From a virus, in IMG/VR virus record IMGVR_UViG_3300046028_005303, positions 1 to 52,644 of that record: 52,644 nucleotides of DNA, one strand, 5' to 3'. Under the pieces are notes generated by a model that saw only the letters and a list, made by a program, of their open reading frames with translations, was not told where the DNA came from and searched no databases. Position numbers and translations under genes: made by a program. This document shows, one piece after another, positions 9,097-17,088 of the stretch; the stretch's first letter is position 1; every line of letters starts with the position of its first letter.

Positions 9097-10068
9097 TTCG
9101 TCAAATTTTGTTGATATGTAATTTCCCAAATTTTCTTCTTTAAAGTCTCCAATTGTTACCGTTACTATTTTTTCAGGACTTAGTGACCAAGAAATATTAT
9201 TTTCTTCTCCTTCTTTATTTTTTAAATCAAATACTATTTTATTTTCCGCACAAAATATTAACATTTCGTGTAGTTTTTGTGGTATGACCATATTTTTTGT
9301 TATTGGTTTATTTATTAATAATTCTTTTTCAAAAGTATAGGAATTATGGTATTCAAATATTTGTTTTTTTTCATTTTTAAATACTATAATTTTTGTTTCA
9401 TTTTCTTGTATGTCAATGAAACAATAATGAGTTGCAATAGATTTAAAATCATTAACTGAACTAGTTATTTCGTAATTAGAATTTCTTTCAGTAAATTTAC
9501 CATTTTTAACTTGAATGGTTATTTCTTCATTTTCCTTTGTTATTATTTTAATATCAATACCAATAAAATCTAATAAATCTCCCCTATCTAATGAAAAATG
9601 AATTTTTTTAAATTCCTTATCTTCAAATATTTCTCTAAAAGTGTATAAAAATGCAATAGTGGTAATTTGACCTATCGACCAAGATTTATTAGTTAAAAAC
9701 ATTAATCTGTAGAAATATTTAGATTCGATATTATCTGTAAAAATTAACTCCCAATTACTTTCTAACCAACTCCATAACTTTTTAATATTCTCAAGTTGGT
9801 TAGATTCATCAAAAAAATCAATTTCATCATATCCTAATTCTTGTGAAATTTTATATAATTCAAGAAAACAATACGGATGGGTGTTTATTGTATTTCTCCA
9901 ACACCAACGACCGTCTTTATCTTTAAGACCAAATTTTTCATTTATAGAATGTTTTATCCATTGGTCATATTCTAATCCCTTTCTTTTCATTACATCATTA
10001 CAGGCGTTTTTATTATTCACCTTAAAAGTGTAATTATTCATAAATCTTTTAGCGTCGTGATAATTCAT
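9076..10068 (-). CDS. Unknown protein with possible PD-(D/E)XK-type nuclease core
   Basis: Protein of 330 residues that I do not recognise. The ATG at 10068 (MNYHDAKRF) is chosen because a longer frame starting at 10233 would lie inside the divergent gp13-like gene and cross the intergenic region. Around residues 165-195 it reads GDLLDFIGIDIKI, then EEITIQVKNGKF. An Asp in a strand followed by Q-x-K in the next strand is the pattern of PD-(D/E)XK nucleases with a Gln variant. The N-terminal part (WCWRN, HPYCFLELYK, WSWLESNWEL) is Trp/Tyr rich and helical. A TATATTTG box precedes it, so it is probably expressed early. A DNA-processing or anti-host role is possible but not shown. Confidence 0.6.
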   Translation of the reverse strand: MNYHDAKRFMNNYTFKVNNKNACNDVMKRKGLEYDQWIKHSINEKFGLKDKDGRWCWRNTINTHPYCFLELYKISQELGYDEIDFFDESNQLENIKKLWSWLESNWELIFTDNIESKYFYRLMFLTNKSWSIGQITTIAFLYTFREIFEDKEFKKIHFSLDRGDLLDFIGIDIKIITKENEEITIQVKNGKFTERNSNYEITSSVNDFKSIATHYCFIDIQENETKIIVFKNEKKQIFEYHNSYTFEKELLINKPITKNMVIPQKLHEMLIFCAENKIVFDLKNKEGEENNISWSLSPEKIVTVTIGDFKEENLGNYISTKFDELKEALK

Positions 10069-10071
10069 ACT

Positions 10072-10079
10072 CAAATATA
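10072..10079 (-). promoter_or_regulatory. Bacteroidota-type -7 box (TATATTTG) before gene 9076-10068
   Basis: The minus strand reads TATATTTG three bases before the ATG, in the 37-base divergent gap. No clear -33 TTTG stands at the usual distance. The same gap holds the late-type box of the gp13-like gene on the other strand. Confidence 0.4.
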
Positions 10080-10080
10080 C

Positions 10081-10090
10081 GATATTTATA
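10081..10090 (+). promoter_or_regulatory. Putative late promoter box (GATATTTATA) before gp13-like gene
   Basis: GATATTTATA ends 15 bases before the ATG at 10106. It is identical to the element before sheath, scaffold, fibre and gene 20499. Confidence 0.5.
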
Positions 10091-10105
10091 AGAATATATA
10101 AAATT

Positions 10106-11221
10106 ATGACAACAATTATTTCAGAACAAGAAAGGGAAAAATTATTTACACAAGTATTACATGTTTTAGGTATGCCTGTTAGAGGGGTAGAACTTACCGA
10201 AGAACAAATGGATACTTTTATTGAACTATCCATATCTGAATATGAACAATATGTTAGTGATTGGTTAATTGAATCACAATGGTCAGCATTAGCTGGTTTA
10301 AATGTTGATAACCAATCATTAAGTAGAGCCTTTACAACCAGAAGTTTAGATTATGAGACACAATATACACACTCATATTCAAAAATAGTTGGATTACAAT
10401 CAGGTGGTGACGCAGAATTAAAAAAAGATTATATTTCGTTAAGTGCTAACACACAAACCTACATAATTCCCGCAGGAAGAGAGATAAATGAATTATTGTG
10501 GTTTAGTCGGGCTGAATTAACTGACTCGATTGTAGACCCGTTTTTAGGTGGTTTCGGTGGATTAGGTGGCGTTGCGTTTGGTGGAGTTGGAGGATTTGCA
10601 CAACAAGGTTCATCTGGATCATACTTCATGTTACCCGCATATGATTTATTATTAAGAATGCAAGATAGAAATATTAAAAATCGTTTAATTGGTGGAGAAC
10701 TAACATATAGAGTCACTGCAGGACCTAACGGTACTAAAGTTGTACATTTATATAATGTTCCTGGAGGTAGATTTGATTTTGGTTCTATTCGTAATAATAG
10801 ACAAAAGGTTTGGTATTGGTATTATGATACAACAGTGACAGATACTTGTATTGATAAAAATAAAGGTATTATTAAATTACCGTCCGATGTTGAAACAGAA
10901 GAGTTAACATGGGATTTATTAAATAAACCATCAAAAAATTGGGTAAGAAAATATTTTATTGCATATTCAAAAGAAGGTTTATCTAGAATATGGAGTAAAT
11001 TTTCAGGGGATTTACAAGTACCTGATAGTACAATAAAACTTGATTACCAATCTTTACAAACTGAAGCTAAAGATGAAAAATTAAAATTAGTTGAGGAATT
11101 AACGCAAAGATTAGAAAGACTAAGACCAGAAAAAATTCTTGAGAGAAAAGGTGCTGAAGCTGAAAATCTTAATAAAGCATTAAAGTTTAGACCAATGCAA
11201 TCACCATATAATGTAATATAA
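10106..11221 (+). CDS. Neck protein, gp13-like
   Basis: Head-tail joining protein; in T4, gp13 and gp14 form the collar to which the tail attaches. Seen in 371 residues: an N-terminal helical part (EQEREKLFTQVLHVLGMPVRGVELTEEQ, then SISEYEQYVSDW), a central strand region with YIIPAGREINELLWF, a Gly-rich loop at about residues 147-173, and a C-terminal block NWVRKYFIAYSKEGLSRIW, SKFSGDLQVPDSTIKLDYQSL and QTEAKDEKLKLVEEL. The last block matches the order in T4-like gp13 proteins (a KRYATALIKRQWG-type helix, a Gly-Leu-Pro turn, then an EA...E..KLEEEL helix). A late-type promoter box precedes it, and it is six bases from the next gene. Confidence 0.72.
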   Translation: MTTIISEQEREKLFTQVLHVLGMPVRGVELTEEQMDTFIELSISEYEQYVSDWLIESQWSALAGLNVDNQSLSRAFTTRSLDYETQYTHSYSKIVGLQSGGDAELKKDYISLSANTQTYIIPAGREINELLWFSRAELTDSIVDPFLGGFGGLGGVAFGGVGGFAQQGSSGSYFMLPAYDLLLRMQDRNIKNRLIGGELTYRVTAGPNGTKVVHLYNVPGGRFDFGSIRNNRQKVWYWYYDTTVTDTCIDKNKGIIKLPSDVETEELTWDLLNKPSKNWVRKYFIAYSKEGLSRIWSKFSGDLQVPDSTIKLDYQSLQTEAKDEKLKLVEELTQRLERLRPEKILERKGAEAENLNKALKFRPMQSPYNVI

Positions 11222-11227
11222 AATATT

Positions 11228-11857
11228 ATGAACTTACAAGAACAAACATATAAGATGAAAAAACTCATGGGGTTAAAAGAATTAACCCTTGAAAATGATT
11301 CTAATGGGTTATCAAATGTTGAGATTCTTTACCATGGTAATAGAAAAGGAGATTTTCCACCAAAATTAAGAAGATTTGCTGGTGCTATATTCTTAACGTC
11401 AAACATTAATTTTGCAAAACAGTTTGCTGATGTGGACGATTTTCCTGAAGGTAAAGTATTTGAGGTTATTTTAAAAGATGGTATTAAATTATGTGACCCA
11501 TCAAAACCTGAAATAATGAAGGAATTTAATCTTAAAGATGTTTTACAAAATATGATAGATACCAATTATGTCGATTCAGTTAATGGAACAAAAATTAAAG
11601 AGGTTGTTGGTACAGGGTTTAAGGGATATGATTACGATTCAGATACGGAATTTGACATTAAAGATAAATCACAAAGTGTTTATTTTTATTTATGGAGAAT
11701 TAAAAATGGTGCTTGGAGAATTATTGAGTGTGAACCAATAATTAATGAAATAAAAAAACGTAATTACGATGGTTTTTTTATAATTGAAAGTGGTAGTAAA
11801 AACGTTGCGATATTTGATGAAAACAATATCCATAGTTTTAAATCACTTGATGTTTAA
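11228..11857 (+). CDS. ADP-ribosyltransferase-like protein
   Basis: A 209-residue protein with the layout of small ART-fold enzymes: EILYHGNRK (first strand with His), GAIFLTSNINFAKQFAD (the F-L-T-x-N strand and helix typical of ART folds), GKVFEVILKDGIKLCDPS, and the closing KRNYDGFFIIESGSKNVAIF with a late Glu (FDENN). Such enzymes move ADP-ribose from NAD to proteins; T4 carries Alt in the capsid and makes ModA/ModB. The N-terminus LQEQTYKMKKLMGLKE looks like a short targeting helix ending in an L-x-E site, so injection with the DNA is possible. It follows gp13-like by six bases and shares its stop region with the convergent polymerase gene. Activity is inferred. Confidence 0.55.
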   Translation: MNLQEQTYKMKKLMGLKELTLENDSNGLSNVEILYHGNRKGDFPPKLRRFAGAIFLTSNINFAKQFADVDDFPEGKVFEVILKDGIKLCDPSKPEIMKEFNLKDVLQNMIDTNYVDSVNGTKIKEVVGTGFKGYDYDSDTEFDIKDKSQSVYFYLWRIKNGAWRIIECEPIINEIKKRNYDGFFIIESGSKNVAIFDENNIHSFKSLDV

Positions 11858-14800
11858 AAATCAATAACATGAAAAGATAAATCACTTTCATTAGTCCCTA
11901 TAATTTCATCAGAATTACTTTTAATACTTTTTGCTTGTAAGTTTACAACTTTTCTATTATGGTCTATCCAATGTTTATCAACTAAATCGATACTATTTTC
12001 TACGTACATAAAGAAAGGATCACGTTTAACTCTATTCCAAAATGAAACTTCACTATCAGATAAAGTCATTACTTCGTCTAATTTATCTTGCCCATCTTCT
12101 TTTAGTGGAAAACCATTAACTAAATCACATTGAGTTTTTGTAAAGTACTGTCTATCTTTCGGGTCTTCTATAAGAATCTCATCACGAATCTCAGGTTTAA
12201 ATACCACAAGTAATGGTTCAATACGTTTATTGAAATTTGATAAATAACGAGGTACGTTATAATCTCCTTTTAAGTCTGGATTATTTAAAATATCTTTTTC
12301 TGAAATCATATAACAATTAACTCTAATCATTGATTTCATATTATCATCAGGTAAATTATCATTATTATTTTCCATATAATAACTTAAATCATCTTTTCTC
12401 CAACCACTTTTTAATTTATTTACTTTTTGTACATCACCATCTGATTTTTTGAAACTATTATTTACATAATAAATTGTTTCACCTAAACCAGCGTGGTAAT
12501 CATTTAACAAAATAAGTTCCATATGTGCTTGTCTAGACATTAACGAACCTGATTTGGTTGTTTTTTTAACATATTCTTTATAATCATCAATTGATTGTTT
12601 AACACGTGCTTTATTTGCTATTTTAGATAATGGTATTTCTTTATTATAAATTTTATTCACATAATCGTAATATAATTCAATAAATGAAACTCCGTCACCA
12701 TTTAACAAATGTTTTAAACCTTCATCCAAAAATTCTACAACATATTGTTGTAATTTTTTAGATTTAATTGTATTTCCTGTTAATTTAATTTTTTCTTTTC
12801 CTTTCTTTAAAACTTTTATTATATAATTTTTTCTCGAGACATTAATACAAGATGGTGCAACATAATCAATGTCAAGACCCATTTCATCCCTCATAAAAAT
12901 ATCATTAAATTCAGCCGTATCTGCCTCGATACCAATATACTCTTTTCCTTTTATAACTAATTCATTTAAACCTTTACCGATATATCTATGTTCATCCACA
13001 TCTTCCGGTGTTTCAAAATTAACTCCATCGGTGTTTTTTAATAAAATACCACCTATACCACCAACAAATGTACCATCCTCAGTAGATATGTCATAAACAT
13101 ACCTCTCTTTATTTGATTGTATTTCATTAAACCATATTTCATCAGAATTCCTTTCTGATTTTTTATCATTTATTGTATAATATTTCCCATTTCTGTGTGT
13201 ACCTAAAATTAATGAAGTAATTTCAGGTTTATCTTTTCTAATTGAAATTTTATATTCAATTTTTAATCTTTTTAGTATATAAGAAATACCTGATAAACAT
13301 ACTTTAGATTTTTGTGTAATATCTGTTGCCTCATTAAAATTTTCTCCCCATCCATCAGCTAAATAAAATCCATCCATAAATGATTTTATAATTTCATCAT
13401 CACCATTTAATATATCTGTAGGTATTTTTTTCTGTCTATATGAAGTATAACAATTTTCTGAAAACCACTTACATAGTAAAACTTTTGATGTTTTCAATCT
13501 ATATATACCACTATGTGTTCTATAATCTTTAATTGTACATTCAATTCCATATTCTTCAGATATAATTTTTTTCATTTCATTTAATATTTCTAAAGAAGAA
13601 TTATTTAAATGAAACTCACCCTTTTTATTAAAATAACAAACTAAACCATTTTTCTTACTACTGTATGTTCTTTTAACGTTCTTATAATATGAAGAACCAT
13701 CACCAACAAAAAATCCAATTAATTTAGACATATTTAATGAAATAGTTTTTTCAGATTTAAGTACTGGTATATCAATAATATCTATTTTACTACCTCTTTC
13801 TAAAGAGGTAGGTTTTATCTGTACACCATTTTGAAATACTGAATGGTCGGAAGTACAATTAACTAAACGATCCTTAGTTACTAATTTATGTATTGGTTTA
13901 TTTGTACCATGTTTATATACGTAATTAATATTTTTCCAACCAGAACCAGTTAAAACTTCATATTCCTTCATTGAAAAATCTCTTAATCCATCATCAGTTT
14001 TATAGTTACTATTTTCATCAAATAAATCACATATTGGTAATATATCTAAATTTCCTTCAATGTCCTTTAAAAAAACAGGTGTATCATATTCAACACTGTC
14101 CATAACGAGTGGTTTATATTGTTTTTTCATGTAAAACATAATCACCATTCTTAAAAATTGACGACCAACACAAGTAATCGTTTCACCCATATTCATATCA
14201 CCCCAAGGAAATACTTGAGGTGCAGATAATGAACCAAAATATGCGTTAATAAAAATTTTGATAGGTAATTGTTTTCTATCATACATTTCAGATTTTACTG
14301 GATCTATTTTAGCTAACTCACTTGTTAATCTTTTATATTTAATACGAATATTTCTAAAATATTTTAACATTGATTTTTGAACACCCATAATATCACAATC
14401 GGGGAAAACATCATATACAAGTTGTATAGAAGGATAAAGTGAAGCGTAGTCAAATTTTACAATATTTTTTGAATATCCAACTGTTAATAATCTAGATAAA
14501 CCACCTGTTATTGGTCTTTTTTCATCTTTACTTGGTATTGCTAATTTATTTTCATAACTCCACGCTAACATTATTATTTTCCATAACGTAGCGGTACCCA
14601 TTGTTGATACCCTTTCATAGGTTGTTGGTATTAATTTAGAAAGTAAAAATGTTGACTGTGAAAATGAATCGTCAACAACCATTGTTTCATATAAATCGTC
14701 ATCAAGATATTGTTCTATAATTTTTTTACCTGTCCATATTTCATATTTTCCAGGATACCTCTCTAATAAATTTTCTGTACCTACATCACCTATTTGTTTA

Positions 14801-15840
14801 TAATTTCCTGTTTTTGGATTTAAATAATAACTTTCATTCTCCAAATATATTTTGGATATTTTTGAACCGTCTACGTAAACACGATTTGTTTTTTCTTTCT
14901 CTAAATATTTTGTGATATATTTTAATCCCCATGATTTTATTTCTGAATTGATAGCCTGAGCTCTACGAACTGAATGACATATATCTATAATATTAAATCC
15001 CCAAATTATGTGTTGTGTATAGGGTTCAATTTCATTTGCTAGTTTTAAAAAACCTTCCTTTTCTTTCATCCCTTTCGATGTGAAAATTTGGGTTAAACCT
15101 TTCACATCTACATTTAATATAGAGGCTCTTTTTAATATAAATGGCCAGTCAAATGACGCTGAATTATATCCTGATATAATTGTTGGTTTTATTTCTTTAA
15201 TTAAAGAAAAGAATTTTTCAATACATTTTTTTTCACCATCTTCACCAAACGCATTAATAGTTTCTTTTAAATTTCTATTATCTTTAACACCAATTAATAT
15301 AATTTTATCAACATTTGGATCTAAACCTGTTGTCTCAATATCAAATACAAACCGATGCACATCAGAATAATCTTCAATATCTTTAAAAAGTCTTTTATTT
15401 TTTTGGATTAAATATTGTTCAACAGGTGTTAAAATAGTGAACAGATGTTTCACTTTTTCATTCCAAGGATCAATTCCACCTTGTTTGAAAAAATTAATTA
15501 AATTAGTATATCCTTTTATTGATTTTACTATATAAGTTAAACCTTTTTCTAAACGGTCATTACCACCTGTTTCTAATTTTTCAATTAGAATACCGTGTTC
15601 ACCCATTTTATTCTTTTGTTGGGATTTGTTATTTTGATAGAAATTTAATCCACTTAAATTACCAACCCAAAGAAAAGGTGTAAACGTGTCTTGTTTAATA
15701 TGTTTCCCTTTTTCAGGGTCTTGAATTATTTTATATATTTTATTTGTCTTATAGTCATATTCAACACTAACAATGTATTTTTCAGGATCACCACCATTTA
15801 AGAAGTTTTCAATAACTTCTTGAGATATTATTTTTGACAT
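11854..15840 (-). CDS. Family B DNA polymerase (gp43-like) interrupted by an in-frame intein
   Basis: Replicative polymerase with 3'-5' proofreading. Exonuclease motifs: DIET (about 167-170) and NSASFD (226-231). Polymerase motifs: A, DYASLYPS (464-471); B, KIFINAYFGSL (528-538); C, MD^TDG, split by the intein after residue 581; then KKGKEKIKLTGNTIKSKKL after motif C (the basic region of family B enzymes). Without the intein (582-936) the host is 973 residues, close to T4 gp43 (898). The leader before the ATG carries a 6-bp hairpin and a TATATTTG box. The stop codon overlaps that of the convergent ART-like gene. Five small tail genes and the fibre lie upstream on the same strand. Confidence 0.95.
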   Translation of the reverse strand: MSKIISQEVIENFLNGGDPEKYIVSVEYDYKTNKIYKIIQDPEKGKHIKQDTFTPFLWVGNLSGLNFYQNNKSQQKNKMGEHGILIEKLETGGNDRLEKGLTYIVKSIKGYTNLINFFKQGGIDPWNEKVKHLFTILTPVEQYLIQKNKRLFKDIEDYSDVHRFVFDIETTGLDPNVDKIILIGVKDNRNLKETINAFGEDGEKKCIEKFFSLIKEIKPTIISGYNSASFDWPFILKRASILNVDVKGLTQIFTSKGMKEKEGFLKLANEIEPYTQHIIWGFNIIDICHSVRRAQAINSEIKSWGLKYITKYLEKEKTNRVYVDGSKISKIYLENESYYLNPKTGNYKQIGDVGTENLLERYPGKYEIWTGKKIIEQYLDDDLYETMVVDDSFSQSTFLLSKLIPTTYERVSTMGTATLWKIIMLAWSYENKLAIPSKDEKRPITGGLSRLLTVGYSKNIVKFDYASLYPSIQLVYDVFPDCDIMGVQKSMLKYFRNIRIKYKRLTSELAKIDPVKSEMYDRKQLPIKIFINAYFGSLSAPQVFPWGDMNMGETITCVGRQFLRMVIMFYMKKQYKPLVMDSVEYDTPVFLKDIEGNLDILPICDLFDENSNYKTDDGLRDFSMKEYEVLTGSGWKNINYVYKHGTNKPIHKLVTKDRLVNCTSDHSVFQNGVQIKPTSLERGSKIDIIDIPVLKSEKTISLNMSKLIGFFVGDGSSYYKNVKRTYSSKKNGLVCYFNKKGEFHLNNSSLEILNEMKKIISEEYGIECTIKDYRTHSGIYRLKTSKVLLCKWFSENCYTSYRQKKIPTDILNGDDEIIKSFMDGFYLADGWGENFNEATDITQKSKVCLSGISYILKRLKIEYKISIRKDKPEITSLILGTHRNGKYYTINDKKSERNSDEIWFNEIQSNKERYVYDISTEDGTFVGGIGGILLKNTDGVNFETPEDVDEHRYIGKGLNELVIKGKEYIGIEADTAEFNDIFMRDEMGLDIDYVAPSCINVSRKNYIIKVLKKGKEKIKLTGNTIKSKKLQQYVVEFLDEGLKHLLNGDGVSFIELYYDYVNKIYNKEIPLSKIANKARVKQSIDDYKEYVKKTTKSGSLMSRQAHMELILLNDYHAGLGETIYYVNNSFKKSDGDVQKVNKLKSGWRKDDLSYYMENNNDNLPDDNMKSMIRVNCYMISEKDILNNPDLKGDYNVPRYLSNFNKRIEPLLVVFKPEIRDEILIEDPKDRQYFTKTQCDLVNGFPLKEDGQDKLDEVMTLSDSEVSFWNRVKRDPFFMYVENSIDLVDKHWIDHNRKVVNLQAKSIKSNSDEIIGTNESDLSFHVIDF
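13033..14097 (-). other. LAGLIDADG intein in polymerase motif C (pol-c site)
   Basis: A 355-residue insertion between VMD and TDGVNF, inside the catalytic YxDTD motif. It starts SVEYDTPVFL (Ser1) and ends GGILLKN before Thr+1. The block F/G region reads RYVYDISTEDGTFVGGIGG. Two endonuclease motifs: LIGFFVGDGSS and FMDGFYLADGW. The residue before the final Asn is Lys where most inteins have His. Block B has the usual TSDHSVF. This site is a known hot spot for inteins in archaeal and viral family B polymerases. Confidence 0.92.
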
Positions 15841-15868
15841 AGTATAAATTTATATTCGACTCATTATC

Positions 15869-15885
15869 TTACACAAACCGTGTAA
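15869..15885 (-). promoter_or_regulatory. Hairpin in the 5' leader of the DNA polymerase mRNA
   Basis: A perfect 6-bp inverted repeat (ttacac / gtgtaa) with a 5-base loop sits about 28 bases before the polymerase ATG and downstream of the TATATTTG box. In T4 and RB69 the polymerase binds a hairpin operator in its own mRNA to stop translation; this could be an analogous site. The hairpin is seen; its role is a guess. Confidence 0.35.
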
Positions 15886-15898
15886 TTTGTCTTCGATA

Positions 15899-15906
15899 CA
15901 AATATA
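15899..15906 (-). promoter_or_regulatory. Bacteroidota-type -7 box (TATATTTG) before DNA polymerase
   Basis: The minus strand reads TATATTTG 58 bases before the polymerase ATG, leaving a leader that contains the hairpin. A clear -33 element is not visible. Confidence 0.4.
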
Positions 15907-15916
15907 CTAAATTTTA

Positions 15917-16285
15917 TTAAAATACTGTAATAAATAATTTTTCTTTTATTGGTAAAATTAACTTATTGGTTGGGTTAGAATTTGTGTCTAAAAATTGAAT
16001 AGTAATTTTACCTTCATATTTTCCAATCTTCGATGTATGTGATTCTGTAAATCTATGAACAATATAATACTCGTCCGTTGTTTGATTATATTTTTTATTC
16101 CTTGTTGTTATATTACATTGAGAATTTAATATAAATGGTTCCCCATCTTCTATTCTAAACATATTAAAAGTAATGTTAGAATTTTCCAACAAATCATTAA
16201 ATGATGATTTATCATTTTTACCATCATCAATCATCCTCATCTTTAATATCGGGTCTGATGCCCCTTGTCTTATAAAAAATTCCAT
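15917..16285 (-). CDS. Hypothetical small tail/baseplate-associated protein
   Basis: A 122-residue beta-rich protein: EFFIRQGASDPILKMRMIDD, ITFNMFRIEDGEPFIL, YYIVHRFTESHTSKIGKYEG and a closing strand EKLFITVF. The layout (an early I-R-x-G, a short modifier loop, then an extracellular-type strand GKYEGKITIQFLD) recalls the small N-terminal domain of BppU-type baseplate proteins, but this is a weak visual match. It is one of a run of small minus-strand genes between the fibre and polymerase. A late-type box (AATATTTATA) stands four bases before the ATG. Confidence 0.6.
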   Translation of the reverse strand: MEFFIRQGASDPILKMRMIDDGKNDKSSFNDLLENSNITFNMFRIEDGEPFILNSQCNITTRNKKYNQTTDEYYIVHRFTESHTSKIGKYEGKITIQFLDTNSNPTNKLILPIKEKLFITVF

Positions 16286-16289
16286 ACGT

Positions 16290-16299
16290 TATAAATATT
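16290..16299 (-). promoter_or_regulatory. Putative late promoter box (AATATTTATA) before gene 15917-16285
   Basis: On the minus strand AATATTTATA ends four bases before the ATG. The spacing equals that at the tail fibre gene. The remaining intergenic sequence up to 16404 holds nothing recognisable. Confidence 0.4.
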
Positions 16300-16404
16300 T
16301 TATTTTAAGATTGTATTATAAAACTCTGACCACATTATTTTTAATAACATTTAAAATAAATAGTTTAAAAAATATTATTATAAGTAAAAAAAGGTGTTTT
16401 GTTG

Positions 16405-16641
16405 TTATAAATTCATTTCAGGATATATAACTTCAAAGTCAATGGGTGTTCCAAGTATTTGACTTTCGTTACAAAAGACAATGTACCAAAATGGTGGTTC
16501 ATTTAACGCAGCATATTGTACGTCAACCGCCTGCAAGGTTGTTCCACCTGGCTTTGGTAATCCTTCGTTTATTCGACAAATGTCCTGTGCGTGTAAGGCG
16601 TCATCCTCATTATTGTATTTGTATCCGTTAATAGATTCCAT
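16405..16641 (-). CDS. Hypothetical small protein of the fibre region
   Basis: A 78-residue protein: ESINGYKYNNEDDALHAQD at the start, a Pro/Gly loop (GLPKPGGTT), then PPFWYIVFCNESQILGTPID. I do not recognise it. The start resembles small proteins often found beside phage tail fibres, where a short N-terminal YxYxxxxDA motif precedes a compact domain. It shares with the 73-residue neighbour at 16862-17083 a Trp-aromatic strand near the C-terminal third (PFWYIVF and TWFLFL), which may point to a common fold. It has more varied codon use and higher G+C than its neighbours. Confidence 0.6.
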   Translation of the reverse strand: MESINGYKYNNEDDALHAQDICRINEGLPKPGGTTLQAVDVQYAALNEPPFWYIVFCNESQILGTPIDFEVIYPEMNL

Positions 16642-16711
16642 AATTTGTATTTATATTTGTGTTAATTTTTATAATATTAGATTATTGATTATTAGTGTAC
16701 ATTACTATTTC

Positions 16712-16855
16712 TTACAATGTACCATTTAGAAAATATACAACACTTCTATTAAAATAAGTAGTCATTAATGTAAATTTTCCGTTATTTGTTCCACCCAAAG
16801 GATTTAAATTTAAACTATTTGTGTCTGTATCTATTGAAAAATTATTTATTTCCAT
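16712..16855 (-). CDS. Hypothetical very small protein (47 residues)
   Basis: A short frame from ATG 16855, beginning EINNFSIDTDTNSLNLNPLG and ending SVVYFLNGTL. It lies tightly (6 bases) after the 73-residue gene 16862-17083 and on the same strand as all its neighbours, filling what would otherwise be a gap. The Asn/Thr/Ser composition and single Gly-Gly turn look like a tail-associated peptide. No family is recognised, and chance cannot be excluded for a frame this short. Confidence 0.4.
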   Translation of the reverse strand: MEINNFSIDTDTNSLNLNPLGGTNNGKFTLMTTYFNRSVVYFLNGTL

Positions 16856-16861
16856 GTTATT

Positions 16862-17083
16862 TTAGTTAAGGTTAAAATCTGGTGGCAACGGTGGAACATA
16901 TTCTCCCGTTGGTAATGTTAAAAGGTATTGAAATTCTTGTGGTAAAATTTCAATGTCTTGATGAGATAAGAATAAAAACCATGTTCCATTAATATCTTGA
17001 ACGCAATTAAAAAATATGTTATCAGTAAAAAATACACCTTTTATTTCTTGTTTTTGTTCAACTGTTAAAATATATCCTATCAT
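16862..17083 (-). CDS. Hypothetical small protein of the fibre region
   Basis: A 73-residue protein: IGYILTVEQKQEIKGVFFTD, NCVQDINGTWFLFLSHQDIE and a Pro-rich tail VPPLPPDFNLN. It starts five bases after the fibre stop codon, so it is almost certainly translated with it. The position immediately after a long fibre is where fibre chaperones or assembly helpers are often found, but no sequence match supports that here. It may be distantly related to the 78-residue protein two genes on. Confidence 0.6.
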   Translation of the reverse strand: MIGYILTVEQKQEIKGVFFTDNIFFNCVQDINGTWFLFLSHQDIEILPQEFQYLLTLPTGEYVPPLPPDFNLN

Positions 17084-17088
17084 AATTA

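Noticed and set aside
10069-10233. Longer start for the minus-strand gene 9076-10068
   Set aside because: The extension would be antisense to the gp13-like gene and cover both promoter boxes; its sequence (runs of Ser, Cys and Ile) does not look coding.
16652-16659. TATATTTG promoter box on the plus strand
   Set aside because: No plus-strand gene follows; all genes here are on the minus strand. Counted as a chance match and used as a caution for the other boxes.
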